Below, in pieces: positions 9,753 to 16,944 of a DNA stretch of 64,000 nucleotides (position 1 is its first letter; each line of letters opens with the position of its first letter). Source of the stretch: Marinobacterium sp. LSUCC0821 (GTDB lineage Bacteria > Pseudomonadota > Gammaproteobacteria > Pseudomonadales > Balneatricaceae); assembly GCF_012848475.1 (NCBI RefSeq), contig NZ_CP051666.1, positions 1,077,501 to 1,141,500 on the forward strand. Direction: 5' to 3'. The notes below the pieces were generated by a model that was given only the letters and a program-made list of their open reading frames with translations, did not search any database and was not told the DNA's origin. Position numbers and translations under genes: made by a program.

Positions 9753-10199
9753 TCATAACCAAACAGCATTCCAAAATGGATAAGTGCGAACAGATTTAAC
9801 AATCCCCGCTCGAACTGGATTCATCACGATATATCTAGCCACATCCTCAAGATCTTCCTCTTTTCTAATCGCTCTATCGTAAAAACCCTTCTGCCAACTC
9901 AGTTCTATATTTTCGTTATTAGAAAACCGGATAGTCGAAACTTTAAGAGACTTTATAAGATCACCCAACTGAGCAACGTTATCATCTATTTGCACAAGCC
10001 AATGAAAATGGTCCGGCATAACAACGAACGCTAGCGTTTGTTGCTCAGTGCGATAAAGCTTCTTAGATAAGAATTGTGCCAATTCAAAATTTGAAAAATA
10101 ATTGACTCTATTCAGAGTTGATGCGGTCAAATGGTAAATCTGATTAGGTATAGATACTCTTCCCTTACGCAAAGAGCTGTATCCAGGCTTATTATTCAT
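9753..10199 (-). CDS. REP-associated tyrosine transposase (RAYT, Y1 HUH family)
   Basis: RAYTs are domesticated IS200/IS605-like single-strand transposases that act on REP palindromes. This 148-residue protein has the HUH motif in VVMPDHFHWLVQ (His64, His66) and the candidate catalytic Tyr107 in GFYDRAIR, followed by the family ending VMNPVRAGIV. It is flanked on both sides by REP-like elements within 200 bases, as expected for a RAYT and its substrates. The gene appears intact. Length is at the short end for the family. Confidence 0.9.
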   Translation of the reverse strand: MNNKPGYSSLRKGRVSIPNQIYHLTASTLNRVNYFSNFELAQFLSKKLYRTEQQTLAFVVMPDHFHWLVQIDDNVAQLGDLIKSLKVSTIRFSNNENIELSWQKGFYDRAIRKEEDLEDVARYIVMNPVRAGIVKSVRTYPFWNAVWL

Positions 10200-10228
10200 A
10201 CCATCATCCTTGATGTTATTTTATTGAT

Positions 10229-10389
10229 GTCGGCACCTCTTCGAGGAACCTCCTACAACACACTCTGTAGGAACCTCTTAAATACACTCTGTACGAACTT
10301 CCCCGCAGGGGTGGTGACCCGAGTCGGCACCTCTTCGAGGAACCTCCTACATCATACTCTGTACGAACCTCCCCGCAGGGGTGGTGACC
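10229..10389. repeat. REP-like pairs upstream of the RAYT gene
   Basis: Contains a minus element (10229-10256), a truncated plus element (10267-10277), a full plus element (10291-10319), another minus element (10323-10350) and another plus element (10361-10389). Minus elements read CGGCACCTCTTCGAGGAACC then TCCTAC; plus elements read GTACGAACCTCCCCGCAGGG and onward. The paired elements are separated by about 10 bases ending in ACTCT. Confidence 0.8.
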
Positions 10390-10495
10390 AAATTATCATT
10401 ATCAAGCACTTAGAGTAGTGTCATACCCTTGCACGCAGAAACTTCGCAAGTCTCGGTGTCCGACCTCTGGTCTGACACTACTCTCTGCCACCCTA
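10386..10495. repeat. duplicated element, copy 2, with 12-bp terminal inverted repeats
   Basis: Second copy of the unit at 8871-8980. Here AGAGTAGTGTCA (10412-10423) and TGACACTACTCT (10473-10484) are perfect inverted repeats bounding a 73-bp MITE-like block. The block runs into the 3' end of the DUF2235 gene and supplies its last codons and stop. Confidence 0.75.
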
Positions 10496-11511
10496 CCCAA
10501 CTCACCAACAAATCCTTCAACCGGCTTCAAATACTCCTGCACCTTATTCTTAGGCTGATACTCACCTTTCTCAATTAGATGAAAGACACTGGGGTCCAGG
10601 ACCTCACTCCCCTGCGGTAAGCTTCCTAAAATTCGATACTGTCGATCACGAAATAGATCGTAGATACCTGCTAGGAACTCATTAAACGAATCAAAGGGAT
10701 TGAAGTGGCTAGATGCAAAGTGGCTGGGCTCAATTGAAAGCCCTAAGTTAGTGAGCTCTGAAACCATCCACTGGAAGCTAAGCGCAGATAGGCCGCTCTC
10801 AGCTCTACCTCCCCCGATATCAGAGTGAGAACCTGCAAACCAACGTTGTTCTATTCTTTGTTCACTTCTATTTGGAGACCAGAGGGTTGGTTTGAAATCG
10901 GGACGATGTTCATCTATCGCCAACGCATGAAAACCATTACGAACATTAGATGCGAGTTTGGTGTCGTGGAACTGCCATAAGTGCCGATTCAAACCTTGAA
11001 AGCTTTTGAGTGGGATACCAAGCGAACCAACCGTATCCCAAACAGCAATCGCTTCTATTTCGATGGTATCGCTGAAGCGCCGTTTAAACTCATTAGCCTC
11101 GCGACGCTGACTGCGGCGATAGATACTGTAAGCATCTTTTACCCTGTCGATATGGGCTGTTTTAAGGAGGCCAACTCGATCAATCAATCCAGATAGACTG
11201 CGCGCAGCATAGGCGCCTCGACTGTAACCTACCAAAAATACCTTATCGCCAAAGCGATAGTGTGTGCCTAGCCATTGATAGGCCTGAAGTATCTTCTCGG
11301 ACAATCCCCACCCAAACACTCCTCCTCGAAATCGATCCCAGAAATGGGTACCTACACCTGGCTGATAGAAGTACATCTGTTCAACGCCATCTAGCGTCTG
11401 ACTATTAAGATGGTTAACAAGACGACTGACATGGGTATTTTGATTGCCGTCACTGAAGTCGTTATCCGGCGCCTCCCAGGTGCCATCAAACGCTATAACT
11501 AGATGTCGCAT
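10402..11511 (-). CDS. DUF2235 alpha/beta-hydrolase-like protein
   Basis: DUF2235 proteins are alpha/beta hydrolases; some relatives are type VI secretion phospholipase effectors (Tle1). This 369-residue protein has the usual N-terminus HLVIAFDGTWEAPD, the nucleophile elbow GYSRGAYAARSL with Ser97, the block AVWDTVGSLG, and HSDIGGG with the likely catalytic His. No signal peptide, VgrG, PAAR or immunity gene is visible nearby, so a secreted-toxin role is not supported; it may be a housekeeping hydrolase. The last 27 or so codons lie inside a repeat element, so the native C-terminus may have been replaced. Confidence 0.85.
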   Translation of the reverse strand: MRHLVIAFDGTWEAPDNDFSDGNQNTHVSRLVNHLNSQTLDGVEQMYFYQPGVGTHFWDRFRGGVFGWGLSEKILQAYQWLGTHYRFGDKVFLVGYSRGAYAARSLSGLIDRVGLLKTAHIDRVKDAYSIYRRSQRREANEFKRRFSDTIEIEAIAVWDTVGSLGIPLKSFQGLNRHLWQFHDTKLASNVRNGFHALAIDEHRPDFKPTLWSPNRSEQRIEQRWFAGSHSDIGGGRAESGLSALSFQWMVSELTNLGLSIEPSHFASSHFNPFDSFNEFLAGIYDLFRDRQYRILGSLPQGSEVLDPSVFHLIEKGEYQPKNKVQEYLKPVEGFVGELGRVAESSVRPEVGHRDLRSFCVQGYDTTLSA

Positions 11512-11556
11512 TGGTGTTTCCTAATTGACCAAGCGACCTCTAATTTGGAAGAGTAA

Positions 11557-12999
11557 TTAGGAAGAGCAGGTCAACATAATCCCTGCGGCCCAATCGGGCG
11601 GTGTTCCGGCATACTCAGCCATACTCTTAGAGAACTTGGTCGGTTCACGAACCAGCGCCAACAGATCATTCACTTTACGATAATCCCCATCTTGGGCATC
11701 ACGAATGGCCTCTTGGCACATGTAATTACGTAAAGTGTAGACAGGGTTTTTCGATTTTGCCGTCTCAACACGACTATTGAGAGAACTTGGCTCTCTCTGT
11801 TTAGCTTCCTGATATCTAACTAGCCAATCAGAAAAAGCGTCAGCAGCGCCCTCTTGAATACCTATAGCATCACCTAACGGCTGCTCTTCAACCAGTAGCC
11901 GAATGGCTCGATTGAGATCACCACCCAATTCAGCAAGCAGATTCAAAAATTGATCGATGAGCTCACGATGCTCGAGTCCACTACCAGGCAACGCTAGACG
12001 TGCTCTCATCTGAGCATAGAAGGCATTGAAGTAGAGCTCTGCATACCCCTCTAATACCTTTTCCAACTCCTCTTTAGGAATCAGGGGTAAGAGAGACTGT
12101 GCTAGCGCTGCAAGATTCCACTGCATCATGGATGGCTGATTACTAAAGGCATAACGACCCTGATGGTCGTTCTTATTGGCGATATGATCGGGCTCGTATC
12201 TGTCCATAAAGGTAAATGGGCCGTAATCGAAAGACTCACCAATAATCGACATATTGTCGGTATTCATCACTCCGTGAACAAAGCCATAGCTCTGCCATAG
12301 GGCAACCAAATTAGCACTTCGCTTCACTACCTCTTGGTACATGGCTAAGTAAGGGTTTGTTGCTTGCTGGAATTCTGGGTAGTAACGTTCAATCACATAG
12401 TCAGCGAGCAACTGCAGGTCGTCATGTTGCCTGCTGTAGTAGAAGTATTCGAAGTGACCAAAGCGGATATGGCACGGCGTGACACGAAGTACCATAGCGC
12501 AGGGCTCTGCTCCGTTGCGCATGGTGTATTGTTCACTACCAAATATCGCAAGTGCACGTGTGGTAGGAATTCCTAAGCCATGCATCGCCTCACTCACAAG
12601 GAATTCACGAATACTTGAACGAAGCACTGCACGCCCGTCTGCAAATCGCGAGTAGCGCGTTTGGCCAGCCCCTTTTAAATGGAGATCCCAGCGCAGGCCA
12701 TCAGGAGATAGGTGCTCTCCTAAGAGAAGACCGCGGCCATCGCCTAGGTCTGGGTTATATACTCCAAATTGGTGGCCGGTATATTTCATTGCCAGAGGAT
12801 CTAACCCTTCCAGCAGTGTCTCAGAGGTAAATGCCGATACCAGCTTAGAGGGGGTCCAATCACAGGGATTTAAACCAAGTTGTTGGGCAAGCGGCGCGTT
12901 AAAGCTAATGAGATGGGTATCTTTTAACGGCGTTGGTTTGCTCTTTTCAAACCAATGTTCTGGAAGCGTTGCATAGCTGTTATCAAAGTTAAAACTCAT
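11557..12999 (-). CDS. selO: protein adenylyltransferase SelO (YdiU)
   Basis: SelO is a pseudokinase-fold enzyme that transfers AMP from ATP to Ser, Thr or Tyr of other proteins and is linked to oxidative-stress responses. The 480-residue sequence has the family blocks YTGHQFGVYNPDLGDGRGLLLGE, RYSRFADGRAVLRSS and GVMNTDNMSI. It ends in Cys-Ser-Ser, the C-terminal redox position that is selenocysteine in animal SELO. It starts 3 bases after the DUF3301 gene, so the two are probably co-transcribed. Confidence 0.95.
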   Translation of the reverse strand: MSFNFDNSYATLPEHWFEKSKPTPLKDTHLISFNAPLAQQLGLNPCDWTPSKLVSAFTSETLLEGLDPLAMKYTGHQFGVYNPDLGDGRGLLLGEHLSPDGLRWDLHLKGAGQTRYSRFADGRAVLRSSIREFLVSEAMHGLGIPTTRALAIFGSEQYTMRNGAEPCAMVLRVTPCHIRFGHFEYFYYSRQHDDLQLLADYVIERYYPEFQQATNPYLAMYQEVVKRSANLVALWQSYGFVHGVMNTDNMSIIGESFDYGPFTFMDRYEPDHIANKNDHQGRYAFSNQPSMMQWNLAALAQSLLPLIPKEELEKVLEGYAELYFNAFYAQMRARLALPGSGLEHRELIDQFLNLLAELGGDLNRAIRLLVEEQPLGDAIGIQEGAADAFSDWLVRYQEAKQREPSSLNSRVETAKSKNPVYTLRNYMCQEAIRDAQDGDYRKVNDLLALVREPTKFSKSMAEYAGTPPDWAAGIMLTCSS

Positions 13000-13002
13000 A
13001 GA

Positions 13003-13326
13003 CTAGTCGCTAAAACGGTGTGCTTCAGATTGAATATCTTCAAGGCGGTTACCCAGTAACGAGACCTGCCCGGAATAGCGTTCATCACCTGTGGTCGTAA
13101 ATTCAAAGTTGTAGCGACGCCAAGCCTTCAAATGGCCCTTATCATCACGACGTAACCAGAAACGGCGCAAAGAGACATTCTGATCTAATAACTGTAGACC
13201 CAGCTTGTTACAGTAGTTCTCAACCGCGCGCAGTGCATGTTCGCGCACCTGCAAACCCTGATACCAAAAGAGGACAACAGCACCAACAATGAAAAGAAGA
13301 AATAGATCTGAAAGCTCGATATACAC
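13003..13326 (-). CDS. DUF3301 membrane-anchored protein
   Basis: A 107-residue protein with one N-terminal transmembrane helix (about residues 8-24) and a soluble domain matching DUF3301 (REHAL, NYC, LQLLDQNVSL, RRYNFEFTTTGDERYSG, LLG). Function is unknown in the family. It is often found as a small conserved gammaproteobacterial gene, and here it precedes selO. Confidence 0.85.
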   Translation of the reverse strand: MYIELSDLFLLFIVGAVVLFWYQGLQVREHALRAVENYCNKLGLQLLDQNVSLRRFWLRRDDKGHLKAWRRYNFEFTTTGDERYSGQVSLLGNRLEDIQSEAHRFSD

Positions 13327-13409
13327 GATTTAATCCAATGAATTTTAATGGTTTATAGCCTAACTAAGTTAGCGATAGATGGCGATATAAACATTAATAA
13401 GAATAACGA

Positions 13410-13475
13410 GTCGGCACCTCTTCGAGGAACCTCCTACAAAAATCTTGTACGAACCTCCCCGCAGGGGTGGTGACC
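13410..13475. repeat. REP-like pair upstream of the small secreted protein
   Basis: Minus element at 13410-13437 and plus element at 13447-13475, with their GTAG-type ends facing each other over a 9-base spacer. Both match the copies at 10323-10389 nearly base for base. Confidence 0.8.
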
Positions 13476-13575
13476 TTTACCAAACTTTACGCAAACTAAA
13501 CCCTACTTAACATTTATCTGCGCAACAATAACTCCATCGAAACAACATACGTCGATTTACATATTGGAGTTCATT

Positions 13576-13818
13576 ATGAAAAAGATCCTAACAGCCGTTT
13601 TCGCAGCAACCATCGCAACAGCATCAATCAACGCAGCAGTAGCGGATGAAGCTCTGCAGACGCAAACCCAGCAGAAATTGATGATCCACTCTGCGGATGG
13701 AACAGCGGCAGGTACTGGCACGATGACACAAACCAAAACGCAGACTAAAACCATGAAGAAGTCTGGCGATGGTTCAAGCAGCCAGCTTAAAAAGCAGTTC
13801 AAAAAAGGTAAGAAATAA
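13576..13818 (+). CDS. small exported Thr/Gln/Lys-rich protein
   Basis: An 80-residue protein of unknown function. Residues 1-23 are a Sec signal peptide (MKKILTAVFAATIATASINA, cleaved near AVA-DE). The mature part of under 60 residues is low-complexity, rich in Thr, Gln and Lys (alternating QTKTQTKTMKK and a basic end KKQFKKGKK). The ATG at 13576 is chosen over an in-frame TTG at 13564 because GGAG sits 6-7 bases upstream and the signal peptide begins there. Confidence 0.65.
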   Translation: MKKILTAVFAATIATASINAAVADEALQTQTQQKLMIHSADGTAAGTGTMTQTKTQTKTMKKSGDGSSSQLKKQFKKGKK

Positions 13819-13856
13819 ATTCTTACCAGGGATCAGAGCTTTTAGACCTGATCCCT
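13807..13856 (+). terminator. two tandem hairpins at the end of the small secreted protein gene
   Basis: GGTAAGAA/TTCTTACC (13807-13827) straddles the stop codon, and AGGGATCAG/CTGATCCCT (13828-13856) follows at once. Only weak T-runs follow. The second hairpin followed by CTAC resembles an inverted REP. Confidence 0.5.
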
Positions 13857-13906
13857 ACATCTCTTTAAGCTTCTAAATGTAACACTCCCCTGCTACATTG
13901 CGTTCC

Positions 13907-14800
13907 ATGAACGCTCAGATTAAAGCAATTATCGGCACTGCTAGACCCAACTTCCTTATCCTTACACCCGCTTGTCTATCCATAGGGATCGCAGCGGCTG
14001 CTCGTCATTCAACACTTGATATGGGTCTGGTTGCACTTGTTTTGATTGCAGGATTGCTAGCGCATATAAGCGTCAATATGCTCAATGAGTATCATGACTT
14101 CAGATCGGGACTGGATTTGAATACGCAACGCACCCCTTTTAGTGGCGGGAGTGGCTCTTTACCAGCAATACCTGGAGCGGCAAACAAGGTGCTTTATATA
14201 GCCCTTGGCACGCTGACGGTTACAACAGCAATTGGGTTATACCTAATATCACTTAGAGGCAGCGAGCTTATTTACCTAGGTTTGGCAGGAATATTAGTCG
14301 TACTTGCCTATACGCCAGTACTCAACAAATATCCATTTGCCTGTTTAGTTTCAGCAGGTTTCGGTTTCGGGCCTGTGATGATTCTGGGTACCGAGATTGC
14401 TTTATCGGGTGAGACTTCGGTACTGACATTGGTAGCTAGCCTAGTGCCCTTCTTCCTAGTCAACAACCTGCTGCTGCTCAACCAGTTCCCTGACATTGAG
14501 GCTGACAAAGCCGCCGGAAGGAATCATTTGCTGATCGCCTATGGACCAAAAACTGGGGCAATCGTTTACTTACTTTTCAACGTGGCAATGTTGATAGCCT
14601 TTGCCCTCACACTGTATTTCATCGAAGCGAGTTGGCAGTGGGTATTACTGTTACCTGTGACATTCGCATCTATAAAAATATCGAGGGATGTAGTGGCAAA
14701 TCACTCAGATGTCGGTAAGCTTCTCGGCTCTATGGGGCCTAACGTTGGATTAACTCTTATTAGCCCCTTACTCGTTTCATTAGCAATAGTTACTGCATAA
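13907..14800 (+). CDS. UbiA-family prenyltransferase
   Basis: UbiA-family enzymes transfer a polyprenyl chain to an aromatic acceptor in the inner membrane. The protein has about eight or nine hydrophobic segments and the two Asp-rich motifs, NMLNEYHDFRSGLD and NQFPDIEADKAAG, which bind the prenyl diphosphate through Mg. The layout is closer to MenA-type than UbiA-type enzymes, but no menaquinone genes are near, so the acceptor is unknown. ATG 13907 is preferred to an upstream TTG at 13898; neither has a clear ribosome site. The next gene starts 2 bases after its stop. Confidence 0.8.
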   Translation: MNAQIKAIIGTARPNFLILTPACLSIGIAAAARHSTLDMGLVALVLIAGLLAHISVNMLNEYHDFRSGLDLNTQRTPFSGGSGSLPAIPGAANKVLYIALGTLTVTTAIGLYLISLRGSELIYLGLAGILVVLAYTPVLNKYPFACLVSAGFGFGPVMILGTEIALSGETSVLTLVASLVPFFLVNNLLLLNQFPDIEADKAAGRNHLLIAYGPKTGAIVYLLFNVAMLIAFALTLYFIEASWQWVLLLPVTFASIKISRDVVANHSDVGKLLGSMGPNVGLTLISPLLVSLAIVTA

Positions 14801-14802
14801 AC

Positions 14803-15072
14803 ATGGCCAAAACCAAAGCATCTATCCGCGAGAGCGCAGAAGCGTTCGCATCAGAGATCGAATCACAAATTGACAATGTAGTTCGCGAGCCTTCACGTCC
14901 GGGAGCTCTCTATATTCGCATCACAGCCGAGAAGTTCAAACTGACCATCTCGATAGATCTTGCCTCAGCGACACTGAGCTACAGCTCAGCAGTTGATTTA
15001 GAGCACGAAGCGCGATTAATCGCTAAATCAGCGGCAGCGAATAACATTAAACTTGAGCGAGTGATTCTATAA
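14803..15072 (+). CDS. small conserved-looking hypothetical protein
   Basis: An 89-residue soluble protein I do not recognise. An N-terminal amphipathic helix (residues 1-28) is followed by beta-strand-like segments (GALYIRITAEKFKLTISIDLASATLSYSSAVDL) and a C-terminal helix. It is tightly linked to the UbiA-family gene, which suggests co-transcription. Confidence 0.6.
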   Translation: MAKTKASIRESAEAFASEIESQIDNVVREPSRPGALYIRITAEKFKLTISIDLASATLSYSSAVDLEHEARLIAKSAAANNIKLERVIL

Positions 15073-15098
15073 TCTCCAAAACAAAGCGTATTTCGAGC

Positions 15099-15118
15099 AC
15101 ATAAGATAATAATTATGT
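15099..15118. promoter_or_regulatory. inverted repeat before hepT-mntA
   Basis: ACATAA and TTATGT are separated by 8 A/T-rich bases about 35 bases upstream of the preferred hepT start. This is a possible autoregulatory site or part of the promoter. Weak evidence. Confidence 0.3.
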
Positions 15119-15152
15119 TTATATGCTGTATCAGTTTAATCAAGTAAAGCTT

Positions 15153-15560
15153 ATGGAACTCGATATAACTCCATTCTCAAACGTACTGAACAAATTAGTG
15201 GAAGGACTGACGAGATATCAATCTGATATCTCCGATGAACAAGTACGTGACGTACTCATTCAACGTTTTGAGTTTACTTATGAACTCTCACATAAAATGA
15301 TCCGTCGTTACCTTTCTCAAAGTTCGGCAAACCCTGAGTCAATCAATGAACTTAGTTTCCAGGCTTTAATTCGTCTTGCCTCTGACAAGGGAATTATTAA
15401 AGGAGACTGGTCTGATTGGAGCACCTACCGTGAAATGAGAGGTAAAACCAGTCACACCTATGACGAGAACATAGCAATTCAAGTAGTTAACGGTATTCCA
15501 GCCTTCATAGAAGAAACAATCCATCTAAAAGAAGAACTTTTACAAAGATGCCAGAGCTAA
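15153..15560 (+). CDS. hepT: HepT-type HEPN ribonuclease toxin
   Basis: HepT is the HEPN RNase toxin of HepT-MntA (HEPN-MNT) toxin-antitoxin pairs. The sequence is alpha-helical and matches the HI0074 nucleotidyltransferase substrate-binding type. It holds the R-x4-H-x-Y motif (RGKTSHTY at 15438-15461): Arg and His form the RNase site and Tyr is the residue AMPylated by the antitoxin in characterised pairs. An in-frame ATG at 15123 would add ten residues, but the 15153 start (MELDITPF) matches the usual family start. The end overlaps mntA by 13 bases. Confidence 0.85.
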   Translation: MELDITPFSNVLNKLVEGLTRYQSDISDEQVRDVLIQRFEFTYELSHKMIRRYLSQSSANPESINELSFQALIRLASDKGIIKGDWSDWSTYREMRGKTSHTYDENIAIQVVNGIPAFIEETIHLKEELLQRCQS

Positions 15561-15862
15561 GTATTGAGAGCTTAAGTCTTAGTGAAGCTGAGTTAAATAC
15601 AGTTAAAAAGATATTAGCGGCTGAGGTACCTAATATTTCAGTTCTAGCTTTTGGCTCACGCGTAAAAGGCAATCCCCGAAAATACTCAGATCTGGATTTA
15701 GCTTTGCTTACTCACACACCTTTAAGCTTGTCTGAAACAGCACGACTTAAAGATGCATTTGATAGTTCAAATCTTGTATGGCCAGTCGACATTACTGATT
15801 GGGCGACGACATCAGAGAGATTTCGAGCGATCATCAACGAAAATTTCGTTCGAATACAGTAA
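15548..15862 (+). CDS. mntA: MntA-type minimal nucleotidyltransferase antitoxin
   Basis: MntA antitoxins neutralise HepT by adding AMP to its motif tyrosine. This 104-residue protein has the exact signature GS-x10-D-x-D (GSRVKGNPRKYSDLDLAL). The domain is complete, with a C-terminal segment PVDITDWATTSERF typical of the group. It is translationally coupled to hepT. The pair lies immediately beside tRNA-Ala on the opposite strand. Confidence 0.88.
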   Translation: MPELSIESLSLSEAELNTVKKILAAEVPNISVLAFGSRVKGNPRKYSDLDLALLTHTPLSLSETARLKDAFDSSNLVWPVDITDWATTSERFRAIINENFVRIQ

Positions 15863-15868
15863 TAGGAG

Positions 15869-15944
15869 TGGTGGAGCATAGCGGGATCGAACCGCTGACC
15901 TCTTCGCTGCCAGCGAAGCGCTCTCCCAGCTGAGCTAATGCCCC
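15869..15944 (-). tRNA. tRNA-Ala(GGC)
   Basis: Read on the minus strand, 76 bases fold as a cloverleaf. The acceptor GGGGCAT pairs with ATGCTCC with one G-U, the D arm is GCTC/GAGC, the anticodon stem CTTCG/CGAAG encloses loop CTGGCAG with anticodon GGC, and the T arm AGCGG/CCGCT encloses TTCGATC. It ends with discriminator A and encoded CCA. Confidence 0.97.
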
Positions 15945-16002
15945 ACAGCAAGGAAATGCGATCATAGGTAAGAATCGCCTTAAATTCAACTTCTATTGAC
16001 TA

Positions 16003-16017
16003 GCTGGTCGTACCAGC
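16003..16017. promoter_or_regulatory. palindromic operator-like site
   Basis: GCTGGT-CGT-ACCAGC is a perfect inverted repeat of the TGGT-N3-ACCA kind used by several GntR-family regulators. It overlaps a TTGACT -35-like string at 15996. No GntR gene is in the window. Confidence 0.35.
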
Positions 16018-16046
16018 CAGCATCCCACAATATGAAATCCACTATC

Positions 16047-16060
16047 TGAAACCATTTCCA
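16047..16060. promoter_or_regulatory. IclR-type operator candidate before the iclR-family gene
   Basis: TGAAACCATTTCCA resembles the IclR box TGGAAAT-N-ATTTCCA, with a perfect right half. It sits between two direct copies of CCACAATATGAA (16025-16036 and 16058-16069, 33 bp apart). The location, 49 bases upstream of the regulator start, suggests autoregulation. Confidence 0.4.
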
Positions 16061-16108
16061 CAATATGAATAGTTAGGCAGAATAAATGGACAATAAATGG
16101 AGTGCCTA

Positions 16109-16867
16109 ATGAGCGATACCAGCGGTTCTAAAATTCAAGTTATTGATCGAGCAGTACAGATACTAGAAGCACTAGCGCGCTATTCAAAGCCTGTAAAACT
16201 TAAGATATTGAGTGCTGAAACGGGTCTTCACCCTTCGACTGTACACCGCATTCTGCACTCTCTGATTGATAACCATTTTGTCGAGAATAACGGTAACGGC
16301 GAATACCGACTCGGGCAGAAACTTATTCAGCTGACTAATGGTCTTCACTCTGAGATCGATATCCGAGCTGTTGCCCTTCCCCACATGGAAGCACTACGCG
16401 ATAGAACAGGTGAAACAGTCAACCTAACCCTGCGAGAAGGCGATGTTGTCATCTATTTCGAGAAGGCTACTCCAAACCGCATGATGCATGTAAACCAGCT
16501 CATTGGCAGCCGCGCACCGCTTCACGTAACGGCAGTAGGTAAGCTGATGCTGGGTCTAGGCGGGGAGTCTGGGATTGAGGGGTATGCCAAACGTACCAAC
16601 CTGCCTGCATACACACGAAACACACTTAGCAACCTCGACAAACTCAAAGAGGATTGCCTGATCAATGTTGAACAGGGCTATGCATTGGATAATGAAGAGG
16701 CAGAGATTGGCGTAGGTTGTATCGGAGTACTGTTATACGACCGTAACGGTAAGGTAGCTGCTGGGCTTTCAGTATCTGCGCCGATTGAACGCCGCAAACC
16801 CGAGTGGATTGAAGATATTAAACGCGTCGGCGCTCAAATTTCCGAACAGCTAGGATACCGAAGCTAA
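16109..16867 (+). CDS. IclR-family transcriptional regulator
   Basis: A one-domain winged-helix DNA-binding region (IQVIDRAVQILEAL... TGLHPSTVHRILHSLIDNHFVE) is followed by the IclR effector domain (residues about 75-250, with HVTAVGKLMLG and QGYALDNEEAEIGVGCIGVLLYD). The effector cannot be deduced. It is not next to any catabolic or transport gene: tRNA-Ala is upstream and gltX is convergent downstream. ATG 16109 (MSDTSG) is chosen because GGAG lies 6-7 bases upstream; an in-frame ATG at 16097 would add four residues. Confidence 0.9.
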   Translation: MSDTSGSKIQVIDRAVQILEALARYSKPVKLKILSAETGLHPSTVHRILHSLIDNHFVENNGNGEYRLGQKLIQLTNGLHSEIDIRAVALPHMEALRDRTGETVNLTLREGDVVIYFEKATPNRMMHVNQLIGSRAPLHVTAVGKLMLGLGGESGIEGYAKRTNLPAYTRNTLSNLDKLKEDCLINVEQGYALDNEEAEIGVGCIGVLLYDRNGKVAAGLSVSAPIERRKPEWIEDIKRVGAQISEQLGYRS

Positions 16868-16881
16868 GCAGGGATTATGCT

Positions 16882-16915
16882 GGGGTCAGAGTCACATTCA
16901 TGTGACTCTGACCCC
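16882..16915. repeat. GGGGTCAGAGT palindrome between iclR-family gene and gltX
   Basis: GGGGTCAGAGTCACA and TGTGACTCTGACCCC are perfect 15-bp arms around loop TTCA. It is the same family as 63351-63384. It sits between convergent genes and could act as a two-way transcription block, although it has no T-tract. Confidence 0.8.
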
Positions 16916-16944
16916 GGTGCGTTTGAAGAAGTGAAAAACTAACT

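Noticed and set aside
10131-10418. Short plus-strand open frame over the RAYT 5' end and REPs
   Set aside because: It is made of REP sequence and the antisense of the transposase gene.
10402-11511. Type VI secretion phospholipase effector
   Set aside because: The DUF2235 fold alone is not enough; no VgrG, PAAR, adaptor or immunity gene is adjacent.
16882-16915. Ordinary rho-independent terminator between convergent genes
   Set aside because: The hairpin is strong but has no T-tract and shares its exact arms with a palindrome 46 kb away, so a dispersed repeat is the better description; termination may be a side effect.
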